Shown here one piece after another: positions 37,156 to 49,133 of a stretch of 64,000 nucleotides of DNA. The notes under the pieces were generated by a model. It worked only from the letters and a program-made list of their open reading frames with translations, was not told where the DNA came from and did no database searches. The stretch is taken from positions 29,799,475-29,863,474 of the forward strand of contig JBANSL010000009.1 of NCBI GenBank assembly GCA_037127255.1, in the 5' to 3' direction. A program made the position numbers and the translations under genes. Position 1 is the stretch's first letter. Each line of letters opens with the position of its first letter. Source of the stretch: Persicaria tinctoria. Taxonomy: Eukaryota > Streptophyta > Magnoliopsida > Caryophyllales > Polygonaceae.

Positions 37156-37359
37156 TCAAAACTCAATAAAAGATTCTTCGAAATTAAAAGACCAAATTTC
37201 TATAACTACAGCAGCTTGGTTTGTTTGTCTTTGGATGTGTCGAACCCAGACTTCCCACCTAGAATCCCGGATGAGGTCTCTGCATTGGTTTATAATTTGG
37301 TACCCTGTATGGACCTCTCCTCTTTCTGACCCGAGTAGGTTGATGAGAACAACAAACAC
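37156..37359 (-). pseudogene. RNase H-like fragment of a non-LTR retroelement
   Basis: Minus strand reads SERGEVHTGYQIINQCRDLI, then RDSRWEVWVRHIQRQTNQAA. This pattern (INQCR.L......W.V...H..R..NQAAD) is the end of the RVT_3 RNase H domain found in plant LINE-type ORFs. Flanked by unrelated DNA inside CACTA D. Confidence 0.5.
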
Positions 37360-37924
37360 AAATCAAATTAACATTTCAAACACGATACACATACTGACCA
37401 GATCAAATTAAAACGGAAAGAACACTCAATCAACATAGAACTTCTCAGAAATCTCAAATTCAAATATGAGTGCAACATTTGTTTTAAAAAGAGAAAGTCT
37501 AAGGTTAGCCCACCATCTGGAGGGACTTAACAAAGATCATTGGTCTTGAGATACTTCCATTGTTATAAAAAAAAAATCTACTTTAACCCCACAAGCTGGA
37601 CATGGATACTCATAAATATCCAAAATAACAAAACAGAGAGAGTTAAGAAAACTCAAATAGAAAACATCAACAGAAAATTGATAAAGGAACTCATGAAATA
37701 TACAAATCTCTTATAATTCTATAAGCAACATTGGTGGTATTTTCTTCATTAGTATATAAATTAAATCATATATTACATGCTCTTTTTTTACTTGTATTGA
37801 TTAAAGCATAATAGGGAAAAGAAATCTCAACAATCAAAGTCAAGGGAAGTAACTATGCACAATGATCCAATATTATCCCAAGGTGACGATATTAGTATCT
37901 TTTTTAGCACATAAAAAGTATGCA

Positions 37925-38225
37925 ACTCAAACAACAAACTCACAAAACAGCCCCTGTTTCTTGTTTCATGACAACATAAAACAACCCCTACTTCTTGTTT
38001 CATTACAGCAGCAAAAATTCATCAAAAAAAGCAACAAAACAACCCCTATTTCTTGTTTCATGACAACACAAAATAACCCTTATTTCTTGTTTCATTACAA
38101 CAGAAAAATTCAGCAAAAAAAGCAAAATAGCCCCTATTTCTTATTTCATGACAACACAAAAACCCTTATTTCTTATTTCAGTGAAGGCTAAACAATATAG
38201 CAAAAAAAGCACCAAAGCAACCCCT
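37925..38225. repeat. tandem repeat, TTTCTTGTTTCATGACA units
   Basis: Four to five units of about 55-65 bp containing AACCCCTATTTCTTGTTTCA followed by TGACAACA(C/T)AAA or TTACAACAG. Appears in opposite orientation at 43.05-43.50 kb, with a single weaker copy at 39.43-39.53 kb. Confidence 0.85.
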
Positions 38226-41200
38226 ATTGATTGAAAACAGATACAAATTGAGAATTCACCAGAATCACCAATATCACACTCGCAAACAAACAGAATTCAG
38301 AATTCAAACAAACAGAGATATTGGAAAAAAAATGAAACAAACAAAGCCATTGAAACCTTTAAGCTTATGTAGCTCTATCCTACTATTCGATGAGAAACCA
38401 TAATCATCTGCCCTATCTACCCTCCGTAGATGCACATAAATAATAATAAAATTCAACAAGTAATGAATTTAGCCATAGCAGAACATAACAAACCCATATA
38501 ACCCAAAACCACTCTTTGCATCACCAAATAAACCTTCGACCATCCATGTCGTTCCAACTTCAGTGTCACAAATAGTAACGGGACAGCAGAGGGTAAAGAA
38601 GAGTTCATGAAATACCATGCCTCAACCATTCATATTCCAGGTAGTTAGTTTATCTAATTGTCTTCTTTTCTAAGGCTTCACATCACTTAATACCATCATC
38701 CATTTTCAGATTGCTGGAAAATATGCTATTAGAGAAAGGGTAGTGCTAAAATTTGCATGTTTCTGCGATCCTAAATTCTTGATATAGGATTAAGAGACAT
38801 ATTAGATAATCTGAATTGTTGTTTGTTTAAAAACAATTGTAAACAGGTATACTTGTTGCCAACTGAAAAACTTATACCACAATGAAATAGTTAATGAAGG
38901 CCCTGAATTGAATCATTTGGCAGCAATGAAATAGTTAATTAAGACTCTTAAGAAATGACACTCCATTATTTGATTCTTCAATTTTTTTTGGTGAGTTTCC
39001 CTTACTGTTTTCTTTCATAACTTAACTATCCAGTTGAATAAATGAATAGTATAGTACATCCTATGCATGATCTTAAACTTCACTCGTAATTATATAATTT
39101 CAGACGCTGAAACTACAAGGTTGATTTGGTGATGGGGGCAGTAGAGAGATAACAAAGGCTCCTTGTGCAAAGAGTTTGCTTCAAGATGAGTGACTTTCAA
39201 TTGAAATGTAAACTCTTTGCATTATTAGAAAATATTTTAGTGAAAGTTCAATTGTTTCAAGGTGATTGACTTTCAATTGAAATGTTACAAATTTGACCTG
39301 TCATTAAAGGGCACACACAAAGGCTCCTTATGAACATTAAGATCACAAATCAACCCCTCTCTATTTAATGTTATTAAAATAGTAATCTTATCTCAATGAT
39401 AGGACCTGCATTGGTGCAATCATTAAAATGTCAAGAAAGAGGGGTTGTTTTGGTTCTGTCATGAAACAAAAAATAAGTGTTGTTTTGCTTATGTAATTAA
39501 AATGTCAAGAAATAGGGGATGTTTCACAGAAAATATGTTAACTCTCTCTAGACTTATTGGACATTTCATCAAACACATAGGGTGCATGCCAAATTTACAT
39601 ATGTTCCCCTTAAATTTGAAGAGCTTTCAGTCTATTAATCTTCAAATATCATCAAAAACGGGTGATTAGACCTCTTAATTCCATCAATCTTGAAGTTACT
39701 ACACCTACATAAACCCAATAAGAGAAGGGGAAAAACTATATAATGATGAATTTACCTCTGTCTAGACCATGGGAGAGCTGGACATGCCGAGGACCGAGTG
39801 ATTGCTGATCCGCTTTCTAGAAGATACAAAACTAGCAAGAATGATGACCAGTTTGGAAGGCAAGAGGGTCGAAGTCGTAAAAAATGGAGAGGGAGAGATG
39901 CTAAAATGGAAAACCGCAGCAAGTTAGTGCCTCTGTTTGTACACTGTGCAAAGGAAATCAATGGTTGAAAATGTATGTTATTTTATTTTATTTTCGAAAA
40001 GGTATAGTATTTGGGTGCATACACATATAGGCTATAGCCATATCGGTGAACATATAACTATATAACTATATATATATTGTATCATTCTATTCAACAACTT
40101 TAGTATATAGATATAGATTGAATAAAAAAAAAGGATATGTAAAGATGAATATAGGTAGCTAAATTATAATATGGCATTTGGGTTTATATATGGACAAATT
40201 TAATTAGTGGAAATTTTTGGAATGAAAATATTTTATAAACTATTATTGTATATTTAAGATAACATTTTACATAATTTTATTAAATATCAATCAATATAAT
40301 TTTAATTTACAGGATTTTGACCAATTTTAATAAATATTTATACTAGAGATAAGATTTTACCAAATCTTTATCTAGTTTCACTTAATCAGTATATTATTAT
40401 ACTTATATATTATCGTGCATGACATACTAGTGCACTGGTTCAGTACCCACACCGTGTGCGGTTTTTTAATTTAAATAAATTTTATATTAAAACACGTTTA
40501 TTCAATTTCTTCCAGTACTTCTTCAGTTGTATTTAATATAGAATTAAATGAAATTCTTGTAATATATACATACGTATACATTCATTTTTTCTTTAAATCT
40601 AAATAATTTTATATTAATGCACATTTTGAAATATATTAATATATTTAAACCAAATAACTTATTTGGAAAAAATCGTGTCGTGTGAATAATATAATTCTAA
40701 AAAATTGTTTACACTTCTAAACAATTTTGTCAAAGCTTTTTATTATATTTTTCTTTTACAAGAAGAAAAAAAAATAAATAAATTTTACTTTTCTTTTTCA
40801 AAAAAATTATAATTGAGCATTTGGTTAAATTGATCAATCATATTTACAAATGTTTAAAGTTAGTGAGATATAAGTTAAATATTGTTTTGAAAAATACTAG
40901 GTGTTAAATATTATTTTTGCAAATAATGAGTGTTTTTTGTTTTGCAAACTATAGAAAAATAATACTATCTTTTGTACAATTTTAAAAATCATAGTGATTT
41001 TGTTCTCTTTTTTTTAAACATGAATGATTTTGCAATAAAAATTTTGGAAATAATATGTCATTTTGTAAAATTTTTAAAAATAAAGTTGATTTTGTCACTT
41101 TTATGTTGAATTTTGTTAAATAATAAGTAGTTTTGTTCAATGTTAAAAGTAAATGGGCATATTTATGAAAAAATAAAAATAAAGGGTGGTTTTATTCATT

Positions 41201-43049
41201 AAAAAGAAGAAACTATGAGTTTTGGGCATGAGCCGGACTGTAATTCAGTTGTCCAATGTTAAAAGTAAATGGGCATATCTAGTGGTGAACATACGATTTA
41301 GTTCCATAACACTTTTATACCATCTGTTCACTCAGAAGATGAAGTCTGACGTCGAATATCGCGTAAGAAGTAATTCAGTTGTCCAATATTTGATTGAGTA
41401 TATATCTTCTTGAATAGAGAATCGACAAACAATTCAAATTCACAACTTTATACTAACCTATATGCGTTTTCAACCATTCTATTAAAAGCTTACACTAACT
41501 TGTTTCTATTTTTTCGATAATTTCGAACTTTCTATCTTGTATTTTTATTTTTATGAAAGCTATATTTATAAATTATTTCAATCTTATTTTTAGTTACAGT
41601 TTATGTTATAATTTCCAAACGATAATTATATATCATTATAATTATTTTAAAATTTTCTATTTAAAAAAAATACTCCGTAGAAAAGAATCTCAACATCTCA
41701 TCCTATTTAACCCAATACCTAGGAAAAAAGCCCCCAATTTTGAATTCCCTCTCAAAATTTCAACAAGGGCGCGACGTTTACCCCTTTTAAACCTTTGCTC
41801 CAAACTTCCAAGGCTTGCATACTCAAACCCTAACCCCCTTTCCTCACCCCGTTCTCAAATTTCTGTCAGTCTGTTTTCTTCCGGTGGATTATTGAAGATC
41901 AACCTCACCACTCGTAGAGACTATATCACCAAACGACAACCCGAGGCCCCAATCAGGTGGATTACTCACTCATGTCCATCCTTCTCTGATTTTTCTCATG
42001 TTGAGAATTTTGCCCTTAATTGCGACAACTTGCTTCTTTAATGGGTTTGTTCTGATTGTATTAGGTGCTTCATTGCATGGCTGTGTTTGTTCTGCATCGA
42101 GATCTTGATCAAAGGGTATGAACTCCATTCTGGTGATTTAATGGGCTTGCTTGTTTCATAGGTTTTTTTGTTTTAATCTATCGATTTGTTTGTTTAAACG
42201 TTCTTTTGCACTTCTGAATTCCAAATTCTGAATTCGATCTGAGTTCCAAATTCTAAATTTTGAATTTTGAGTTCTCTCAATTTATTTGAATTCTGAATTT
42301 TGAGTTCTCTCAATTGGTTTGAATTATGAGTTCTCTTTTGTTTGAGTTTTGAATAATTGAATTCTTACTTTTAAATGCTCAATCAATGGTTTTTTTTTTT
42401 TTCAATCTCTGTTTGTTTGTATTCTAAATTCACAATCTGTCTATTTGCAAGTGTGATATAATTATGGTGATTCTAGTGAATTCTCAATCTATCTGTCTGT
42501 TGAATTATCTATCAAATTTTATTCAGCCTTTTTTTATTGTTAATTGAGGATGCTATCAAATGCACATTTGTATCAGCAGCTAAATTCTATGCATGGAAGA
42601 TTCCACATTAGATGATTTTTTTCTGAATCAAAGACATTACATGTTGTGAGGTTCCGTTTAATCTCCGTCAATTCAATTTTATTTCCATCTAACCAACCTA
42701 CAGAAAATTGCATGCATTTCCAAAACAAAGCTCACTGTGTCCATTTATCTTAAATTTGATCTTGATTCCTTGCATTCTTGAAAAAGGTGGTCACATCTAC
42801 TCTTTAATATAAGTCCATCACTTCAATTGCACGAGACCCGTACAGTGCTCTTCATGAATCATCATCATACCATTCGAGACGCACAACTGGATTTAGAAAC
42901 ACCAACTCGGAATTTACATATTTGGACATTGGTGGGTATAAGAACATAAAAAAGAGATGATATGTTTCGTTTTATGGCTGGAGGGATTAGAATCAATATC
43001 ATTGATATCTCTCTGCTTTGGTGCTTTTTTTTGCTGAATTTTTTCACCT
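38226..43049. other. interior of CACTA D, no convincing gene
   Basis: AT-rich with low-complexity stretches. A plus-strand open stretch at 41,697-42,041 looks like a leader or exon (NLCSKLPRLAYSNPNPLSSP) but has no recognised domain. Repeated TTGAATTCTGAATTTTGAGT units lie at 42.21-42.36 kb. The rest shows nothing identifiable. Confidence 0.4.
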
Positions 43050-43510
43050 GTACAACAAGAAATAGGGCTGTTTTGTGCTGTCATGAAACAAGAAATAGGG
43101 GCTTCTTTGGTGCTTTTTTGCTGATTTTTTTTTTCTACTGTAATGAAACAAGAAATATGGGTTGTTTTGTGCTGTCATGAAACAAGAAATAGGGGCTGTT
43201 TTGCTGAGTTTTTCCTGGTGGAATGAAACAAGAAATAGGAGATGTTTTGTGCTGTCAAGAAACAAGAAATAGGAGCTGTTTTGTTGCTTTTTAGATGAAT
43301 TTTTGCTACTGTAATGAAACAAGACATAAGGGTAGTTTTGTGCTGTCATGAAACAAGAAATAGGGACTGCTTTGTTGCTCCTTTTTTTTTAATGATTTTT
43401 TGCTGCTGTAATTAAACAAGTAGGACTAGTTTTTTTTTTTTTTTTTTGCTACATTTTTGTTGCTCTCATGAAACAAGAAATTGGTGTTGTTTTGCTGCTG
43501 TTTTTTTTTT
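43050..43510. repeat. inverted copy of the TGAAACAAGAAATAGGGG tandem repeat
   Basis: Seven or more units with CATGAAACAAGAAATAGGGG followed by CTGTTTTG(T/C)TGCT, alternating between TGTCATGAAAC and TGTAATGAAAC forms. It is the reverse complement of the array at 37.93-38.22 kb, so the two could pair as a 5-kb-loop hairpin. Confidence 0.88.
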
Positions 43511-43799
43511 TTTTTGCTCAATTTTTATTGTTTATTGCAATGAACAAGTAGGGATACATGGAAGGAGTAACAAAAATTGGTTCATCGATTTCCATGAACA
43601 AAACCAACCTCAAACAAACAGGAGCCCAAAAGCGCACTGACCATTGCTGGTATGCACAGAAAATTCAATATACAATAATTTCTTTGAACATATAAAATCA
43701 TATTAATTATGATGCGACTTATCTAGATGTGCATACAATTTATACTCAATGCCTGGAATTCCATGCTCTTCTTAACTAAACATATCTTATTGTTCACAT

Positions 43800-44401
43800 T
43801 TTTATGGTGCAACCGTGCAAGGATGGGTTTACCACTTGATGCAATTGATCTATCTGAACTACACGATAAGGGTGAGACAAAAGGATGGGATGTTGGAGCC
43901 ATATGGGTATGCACCCAAAAAACTTAATTTAATTGCATTTTTAGATTTAAATTTGAATATTATTGGGAAAGTGTCTTTTTCAATCTAAATATCCTATAAA
44001 CTCAATGTTATGTTTTACGTGTTTAAGTTTTCTATTTCACAAATTTATTGCAATACTAACTCTTAACGCTGTCGTAGGAAATAATGGTGCAACTGCGTTC
44101 TGAAACAACGCAAGAAGATGGAGTTTGAACAATGATAGATGAAGAAATGCGCACAAAGGTTCTAGGAACGAAATCTGGATACATCAAAGTTTGTGGCTAT
44201 GGACCTCAACCCCCACCCAATATGCTTTTGCAGGATCAACACAAGACATGCAGTAGAAGAATAAGGCATTACAAGAAAAGCTTGATGAAACTTAACTTGT
44301 TGTCCAAACTCAAGTCCAAGAGATCAATTATATTGAAGGAGTCTACTAAAAAGTTTGAAGACTTCATGGCAAAGTTCAATCAAGTGCATAGAGTTGCTTA
44401 G
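43800..44401 (+). pseudogene. CACTA transposase_24 (Ptta/En/Spm) C-terminal remnant
   Basis: Two exon-like parts. The first, about 43,822-43,910, reads GLPLDAIDLSELHDKGETKG. The second, 44,081-44,401, begins EIMVQLRSETTQEDG, has an in-frame TGA, then EEMRTKVLGTKSGYIKVCGY, GPQPPP and a basic coiled-coil tail ending MAKFNQVHRVA. The VLG.(K/R)SGY(I/V)KG.GYGP.P motif is typical of plant transposase family 24. Most of the gene is missing, so the element is non-autonomous. Confidence 0.75.
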
Positions 44402-45206
44402 AAAGATTTGGGTTTTCTTAACGTTTTAGTAAGCTAGAAAGACTTTGATTTTGTTTGGAGTTCAATATGCATTACTAGTTTGGAAAAATGCACAATATAT
44501 ATAATATTCGTGCTATATTTGATTGATTGTTAATTCAATTTGCATTACTAGTTTGGTATCAACCATTTTCCTCGCTAACAAATCGTAGTACTAGTTATCT
44601 TGCCATAGATAATAGAATTTCCTCGCCGAAATTATCTACACTTGCATATATAAATTTGTCGCAAAAAGTATATTATTTTTAAAATTATATTTAAAAAGTT
44701 ATAATTATTTACAATTGGCGTGGAAATAAATATTTTAGCGAGGAAATCACTTTTATCGCCTTATATATTCAGCGACTATTCTTGAATCCTTCATCGACTT
44801 GGGCGACGAAGTTTATGTCTGTTTTGCGAGGAAATTTTTAGTCGCTAATAATATTGACACAATTTGGCGTGATCATTAACGAGGAAAAAACATGTTAGCG
44901 ATGAAATTTCATTTGTCGTCAATTATATTCAACGACTATTTTTGAATCCTTCCGCCTTTTTTGCGACAAAAAGTTTGGTTTTTAATGAGGGAAATATTAG
45001 TCGCTAATTGTTACGGCGAGAGAAAATGATTTCATCGTTAAAAGTTTCGACGATGAAATATTTTTCCATGAACTAAGCTTTCCTTGACGAGCTTTTTGCG
45101 AGGAACTGGCGACGAAATATATTTTCTCGTCAAATCTCTTTAGCGACAAAAAATCGATTTTTAGCGACGAAAAATTTCCCCGCTAATAGCCATTTATGTT
45201 GTTGTG

Positions 45207-45395
45207 GACCTCTGCGAAAGGGAGATATGGTCCTATGACAAACAACAACTAAGGGAGAACTTCAACCAAATTAGGAAGGACCATACGTCATCCGTAAAGA
45301 GGTAGGCAGAGGTTCTTTTAAGCTTCAAAATAAGGAAGGAGGGATCCTCGCAAAATCATGGAATACAAGGAATCTCAAGGCATATTTTGCGTAAA
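45207..45395 (+). pseudogene. integrase C-terminal remnant of element I
   Basis: Frames contain LRKGDMVL, then EGPYVIRKEVGRGSFKLQNK and ILAKSWNTRNLKAYFA. This is the usual end of Ty3/gypsy integrase (GD(L/M)VL...GPY.I......Y.L.......WN..(H/N)LK.Y). CACTA D split this domain from the piece at about 36.0 kb. Confidence 0.85.
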
Positions 45396-45534
45396 CAGAC
45401 TAGACATATTAAAAACTCGGTGACTTATATTTTCTATGTACAGGGGTCACTAGGTTTTCAAAAATGGGGTACAACTCTTCATATATATAAATAAAAGTTT
45501 CGAACCCAAGAAACATTGTCAATACGAATAAATG

Positions 45535-46230
45535 AAGCAATCACGTGTCTTTCAAACACGGGGATGTGCAAGAAAGCATCCAAGGAGATTAAATTTAGCG
45601 ATCGCGTACTTTTTGAGTACGGATACGCATGCAAGTAAGCCTCCAAGGAGAATAAATTTAGCGATCGCGTACACTTTATGTACGAATACGTATGCAAATA
45701 AGTCTCCAAGGAGAATAAATTTAGCAATCGCGTACACTTTGAGTATGGATACGCATGTACGTAAGCCTCCAAGGAGAATAAATGAAGTAATCACGCGTCT
45801 TTCAAACACGGGGATGTGCAAGAAAGCCTCCAAGGAGAATAAATTTAGCGATCGCGTACACTTTGAGTATGGATACGCATGTAAGTAAGCCTCCAAGGAG
45901 AATAAATGAAGCAATCACGTGTCTTTCAAACACGGGGATGTGCAAGTAAGCCACCAAGGAGAATAAATTTAGCGATCGCGTACACTTTGAGTACGGATAC
46001 GCATCCAAGTAAGCCTCCAAGGAGAATAAATTCAGCGACCGCGTACACTTTGAGTACGGATACCTATGCAAATAAGTCTCCAAGGAGAATAAATTTAGCG
46101 ATCGCGTACACTTGAGTACGGATACGCATGTAAGTGAGCCTCCAAGGAGAATGAATGAAGCAATCACGTGTTTTTCAAACACGGGGATGTGCAAGTAAGC
46201 CTACAAGAAGAATGAATTTAACAATCGCGT
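45535..46230 (+). repeat. minisatellite with two alternating unit types (about 61 bp)
   Basis: About 11-12 units, each starting GCCTCCAAGGAGAATAAAT. Type A continues TTAGCGATCGCGTACACTTT then GAGTACGGATACGCATG; type B continues GAAGCAATCACGTGTCTTTC then AAACACGGGGATGTGCAAG. The order is close to B-A-A-A-B-A-B-A-A-A-B, so type B recurs every two to four units. Type A contains the palindrome GCGATCGC and a GTAC...GTAC stem. It lies between integrase and antisense ORF of element I. Confidence 0.93.
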
Positions 46231-47578
46231 CCACTCTGGGTACGGAAAGCCTCCAAGGATGAGGGGCATCCACATACGCGGCGTTTTATGAAAAAAGAAA
46301 ATCACGATTTTACTTGCTTCGATCTCTGTGTCCATGTCCTACATTGGCACGTCGGAATACCCTATTATGCCATCCCTCGTGATCCAGAGTCGACCACATA
46401 AACGTCCCTTTATAAAGAAAACACTTTGGAAGAGCATTACATTAACTCACTCTCTCTATTCCCGTTTTCTCTCCCTCTATGACAACATCACACCAGGCGA
46501 TTTGGTCGTTCACTGAGCCCATTCGCTTCCCAGAGCAATTAGAGTGCTTATCCCTTCCACTGCATTTCGAAGATGAATTTCATCTAAACTTTCCCAGTAA
46601 CATCCTTCCATCATCCCGAATTCTGTAGGAATTTTCTATGGAAGTTACTTGTGGGGATTATAGGCTTCATTAGTTATCCAACGGGTGGAACGATTTTGCC
46701 TGCTCACATAGTGTCGATATCGGTTCCTCCATAACCTTTATTCACAAAGGAGGCAACCGCTTCGAAGTTCATATCATAGATGCGGTAGGCGACGAAATAG
46801 ACGCATAATGGGCTCCTCCTCACTCGGAAGGTCCGCTTCCAAACGGATCTCGCCTAAGCCAAGGCAGAACTCGAATCATCTCAGCAAGGCCTCAGTGGAG
46901 ATTCTAAATTTTCCTATCCTTTGAAATAAAACTTTGTCGAAGTAAGTTTAGTTGCCACTTTTCTGTTTGCAAGTCACGTCTATAAGCCTCTGTAACATCT
47001 GGAGATTTAATGAGAATGTTATGTTTTGCTCTACCATTTTTTGGCAATTCAGTTTCGTTCAGAGTACGATGTCAAATGATCATTAAAAAAGATTGTAAAG
47101 ATCTGGAGCACGGGCATTTATAGCCTAAACTCTAAAAACATAACTAAGACACAAATCCGAGCAGAACATTGTTGTCTTATCATCACATATCTGTCTGAGC
47201 ACGACATTTTCAAAGCCAGTTGCATGCCAGCCAAGTGGAAAAAGTTGCAGAAACAAATAGTGAAATCCAGAGTGTCATTATCACTAGCAGAGGTCACATC
47301 CAAGTCAAATAACGACAAAAAACACAAAAATAGAGACCGAATCATTCAAAGCGCTGAGATATTATAATCAGGATAACAGATACCAAAGCATGCGATTAGA
47401 GGCTGCTAAAACCACGACATAAAACCAAATATCCACCGAGATTGAAATATAAAAAAATATCGCGCTGGATATTGAAATACTAAAAATCTCGCGATGGAGA
47501 TCGATATATTAAAATGCATAAGTTAGAGAATAAAAAAGAAGAGAAGGAAATAAAGGCATAGGTTGCGTATGAAATTAC
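46231..47578. other. noncoding internal region of element I
   Basis: No convincing protein. Imperfect repeats CGCGCTGGATATTGAAATA / CGCGATGGAGATCGATATA at 47.46-47.51 kb. Short plus-strand ORFs at 46.3-46.5 kb have no recognised motif. Confidence 0.4.
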
Positions 47579-49133
47579 CTAGCCCATGCTTTTTTGGCCG
47601 TGTTCAACTAACTCTTCATCCGTCAAGTGACGAAGATAATCTCTTTCGGCCGAACAATTCGCCAGAGGAATGCCCAACTTCTTAATATCGATATGGTCAA
47701 ACCCAGGCAGCTGGTAAGCTGTCATTTGTGCTCCAGCATGGGTGGCCAGCTCAGAGGTGAGACGTATGGTGCCCTCTCTACCCGCTTTTAGATGCTTTCG
47801 CTCGCGATGGGCCAACAGTTGATCATTAGACGAGATACTTTCCTGATTGCGACCGCAGAAGCTTTCGACCTGTCAACTACCATATCTGCGAGAAACATCA
47901 AAACAAGTCATGATAAAAGGAAAGTCCTGGTCAAAGCACCAAAGCATTCGGAATAAAAGGTTCCTCAAACACCGACCCGGCCAATGCAGAAGACTAAGTT
48001 TAGCCATTTTCAAGCAAACCGGGGTTACATCATGCCTGTAACCCCGAACGACCGCGACCCCCCTCTTAAACGCAGCCCTACACCTATCCGCGGAATCATG
48101 TTTATCACCAGGCGCAACGTACTCGCTAGGTTTGGTCACAATGTTCAGTACAGTCTTGGTTGGATCGCGAACGAGGAACCACTTCTTCCTCCATCCCGAA
48201 CTACTAGACAATCTCTCAACTATCTTCCTGTCAAGGGAGGCAGACACCAATCCTTCACCATGCCTCAAGGAAAGAACGGAAAAAAGATGATCTAACCTTG
48301 ACACTTTCTTAATGGTAGCACAACGCATGACATATACCGCCAGATACATTCACACATTAAAGGCAAGCTGGCCAGGGCATTGATTAATATTAGCTAAGAA
48401 ATCCACGAACAACGAAGGGAGGGGGATACGAAACCCTTGTAGCAGGCTGCTCAGGTGAACTACCACGTGATCCTCAAACTCGTTCACACATCCCCCGCCA
48501 TCAACGACCAAGCCTATTTCTACCCTATTTGGCCACGGGTAAAGTCTAGCTACCTCTTCCAGATGCTTAGCATCTAAAATCGACTCATCACCCAGCGTTT
48601 TCTGCACGGTAGAGGCTACGCGATCCAGGAATATCGTTGAAGGAGGAGGTGGCACCCCGAAGGTATAACCCTCGCAAAAGCTACATCGATCAGCCTCTGT
48701 TCTATCATAAGGGGGCAGGGTGAAGTCGCCCGGGACCACCCGAATGATCTTTCTAGTTTTTTTAGGCACGCGAGACGACTCGCCCTTCCCTAGGTCGTTG
48801 ATGGATTCTGAGGTATGGCAGTAGTCGGGGTGGTTCATTTCTAAAGTAAGCTTGATTATCCCGTCCATTTTCCGTCCTTTCATGTTGAGACCACCCCGAG
48901 GTTTGTGACTTGACAAAAGAGGAGCCGGACTCTCTGCGGATTCTGAGTCGACATCCGTCTGGGAATTGGTACGCGAAGAACTGACTTCTTCGTACTAGTA
49001 AATAAAATTGGAAAAGACATCTTAGTTCTAGGGACAAAGGACACAGTCTCTTGGAAAAGATGCAATAAAAAGAAGGGATCAATAAGGGGAAAGCTACCTT
49101 TTTAACATTGCGAGTAAATAAAATTGGCGCCAA
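47579..49133 (-). pseudogene. antisense ORF of element I (Transposase_28-like, 'putative gypsy type transposon')
   Basis: Opposite in direction to gag-pol, near the 3' LTR, as described for Tat-lineage elements such as Grande and Retand. Main frame from 48,916: GLVVDGGGCVNEFEDHVVVH, LSSLLQGFRIPLPSLFVDFL, ANINQCPGQLAFNV, then an in-frame TGA (likely TGG-to-TGA) and MYLAVYVMRCATIKK...RKKWFLV to 47,873. A further piece AHRERKHLKA...LTDEELVEHGQ lies at 47,579-47,815, and an upstream piece at 48,762-49,133 in another frame. Function of the protein is unknown; the GFRIPLP.F..(D/F)LA.....PGQL.(F/P)N pattern fits that domain. Confidence 0.65.

Larger units (their letters stand above)
36148..45206. 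mobile_element. CACTA transposon D (9.06 kb)
   Basis: Left end CACTACAACAGAAATGCATA and right end reading inward CACAACAACATAAATGGCTA; imperfect inverted repeat. Target duplication GAC at 36145-36147 and 45207-45209. Long subterminal regions (36.17-36.85 kb and 44.56-45.2 kb) are packed with TAGCGACGAA, AGCGAGGAAA and CTCGCTAA motifs. It contains a transposase_24 remnant, a reverse-transcriptase RNase H fragment and inverted tandem repeats. Confidence 0.92.

Noticed and set aside
41553..42041. 162-codon plus-strand ORF in CACTA D as a transposase exon
   Set aside because: The first 50 codons are AT-rich low-complexity and the rest matches no transposase motif I know; kept only as an unassigned stretch.
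45479..46194. Long overlapping ORFs on both strands with repeated peptides
   Set aside because: All frames are open because the 61-bp unit repeats without stops. This is a minisatellite, not a repeat protein gene.
45535..46230. CRISPR-like regular repeats
   Set aside because: Spacers are themselves repeated and the context is a plant retrotransposon; this is a tandem repeat.
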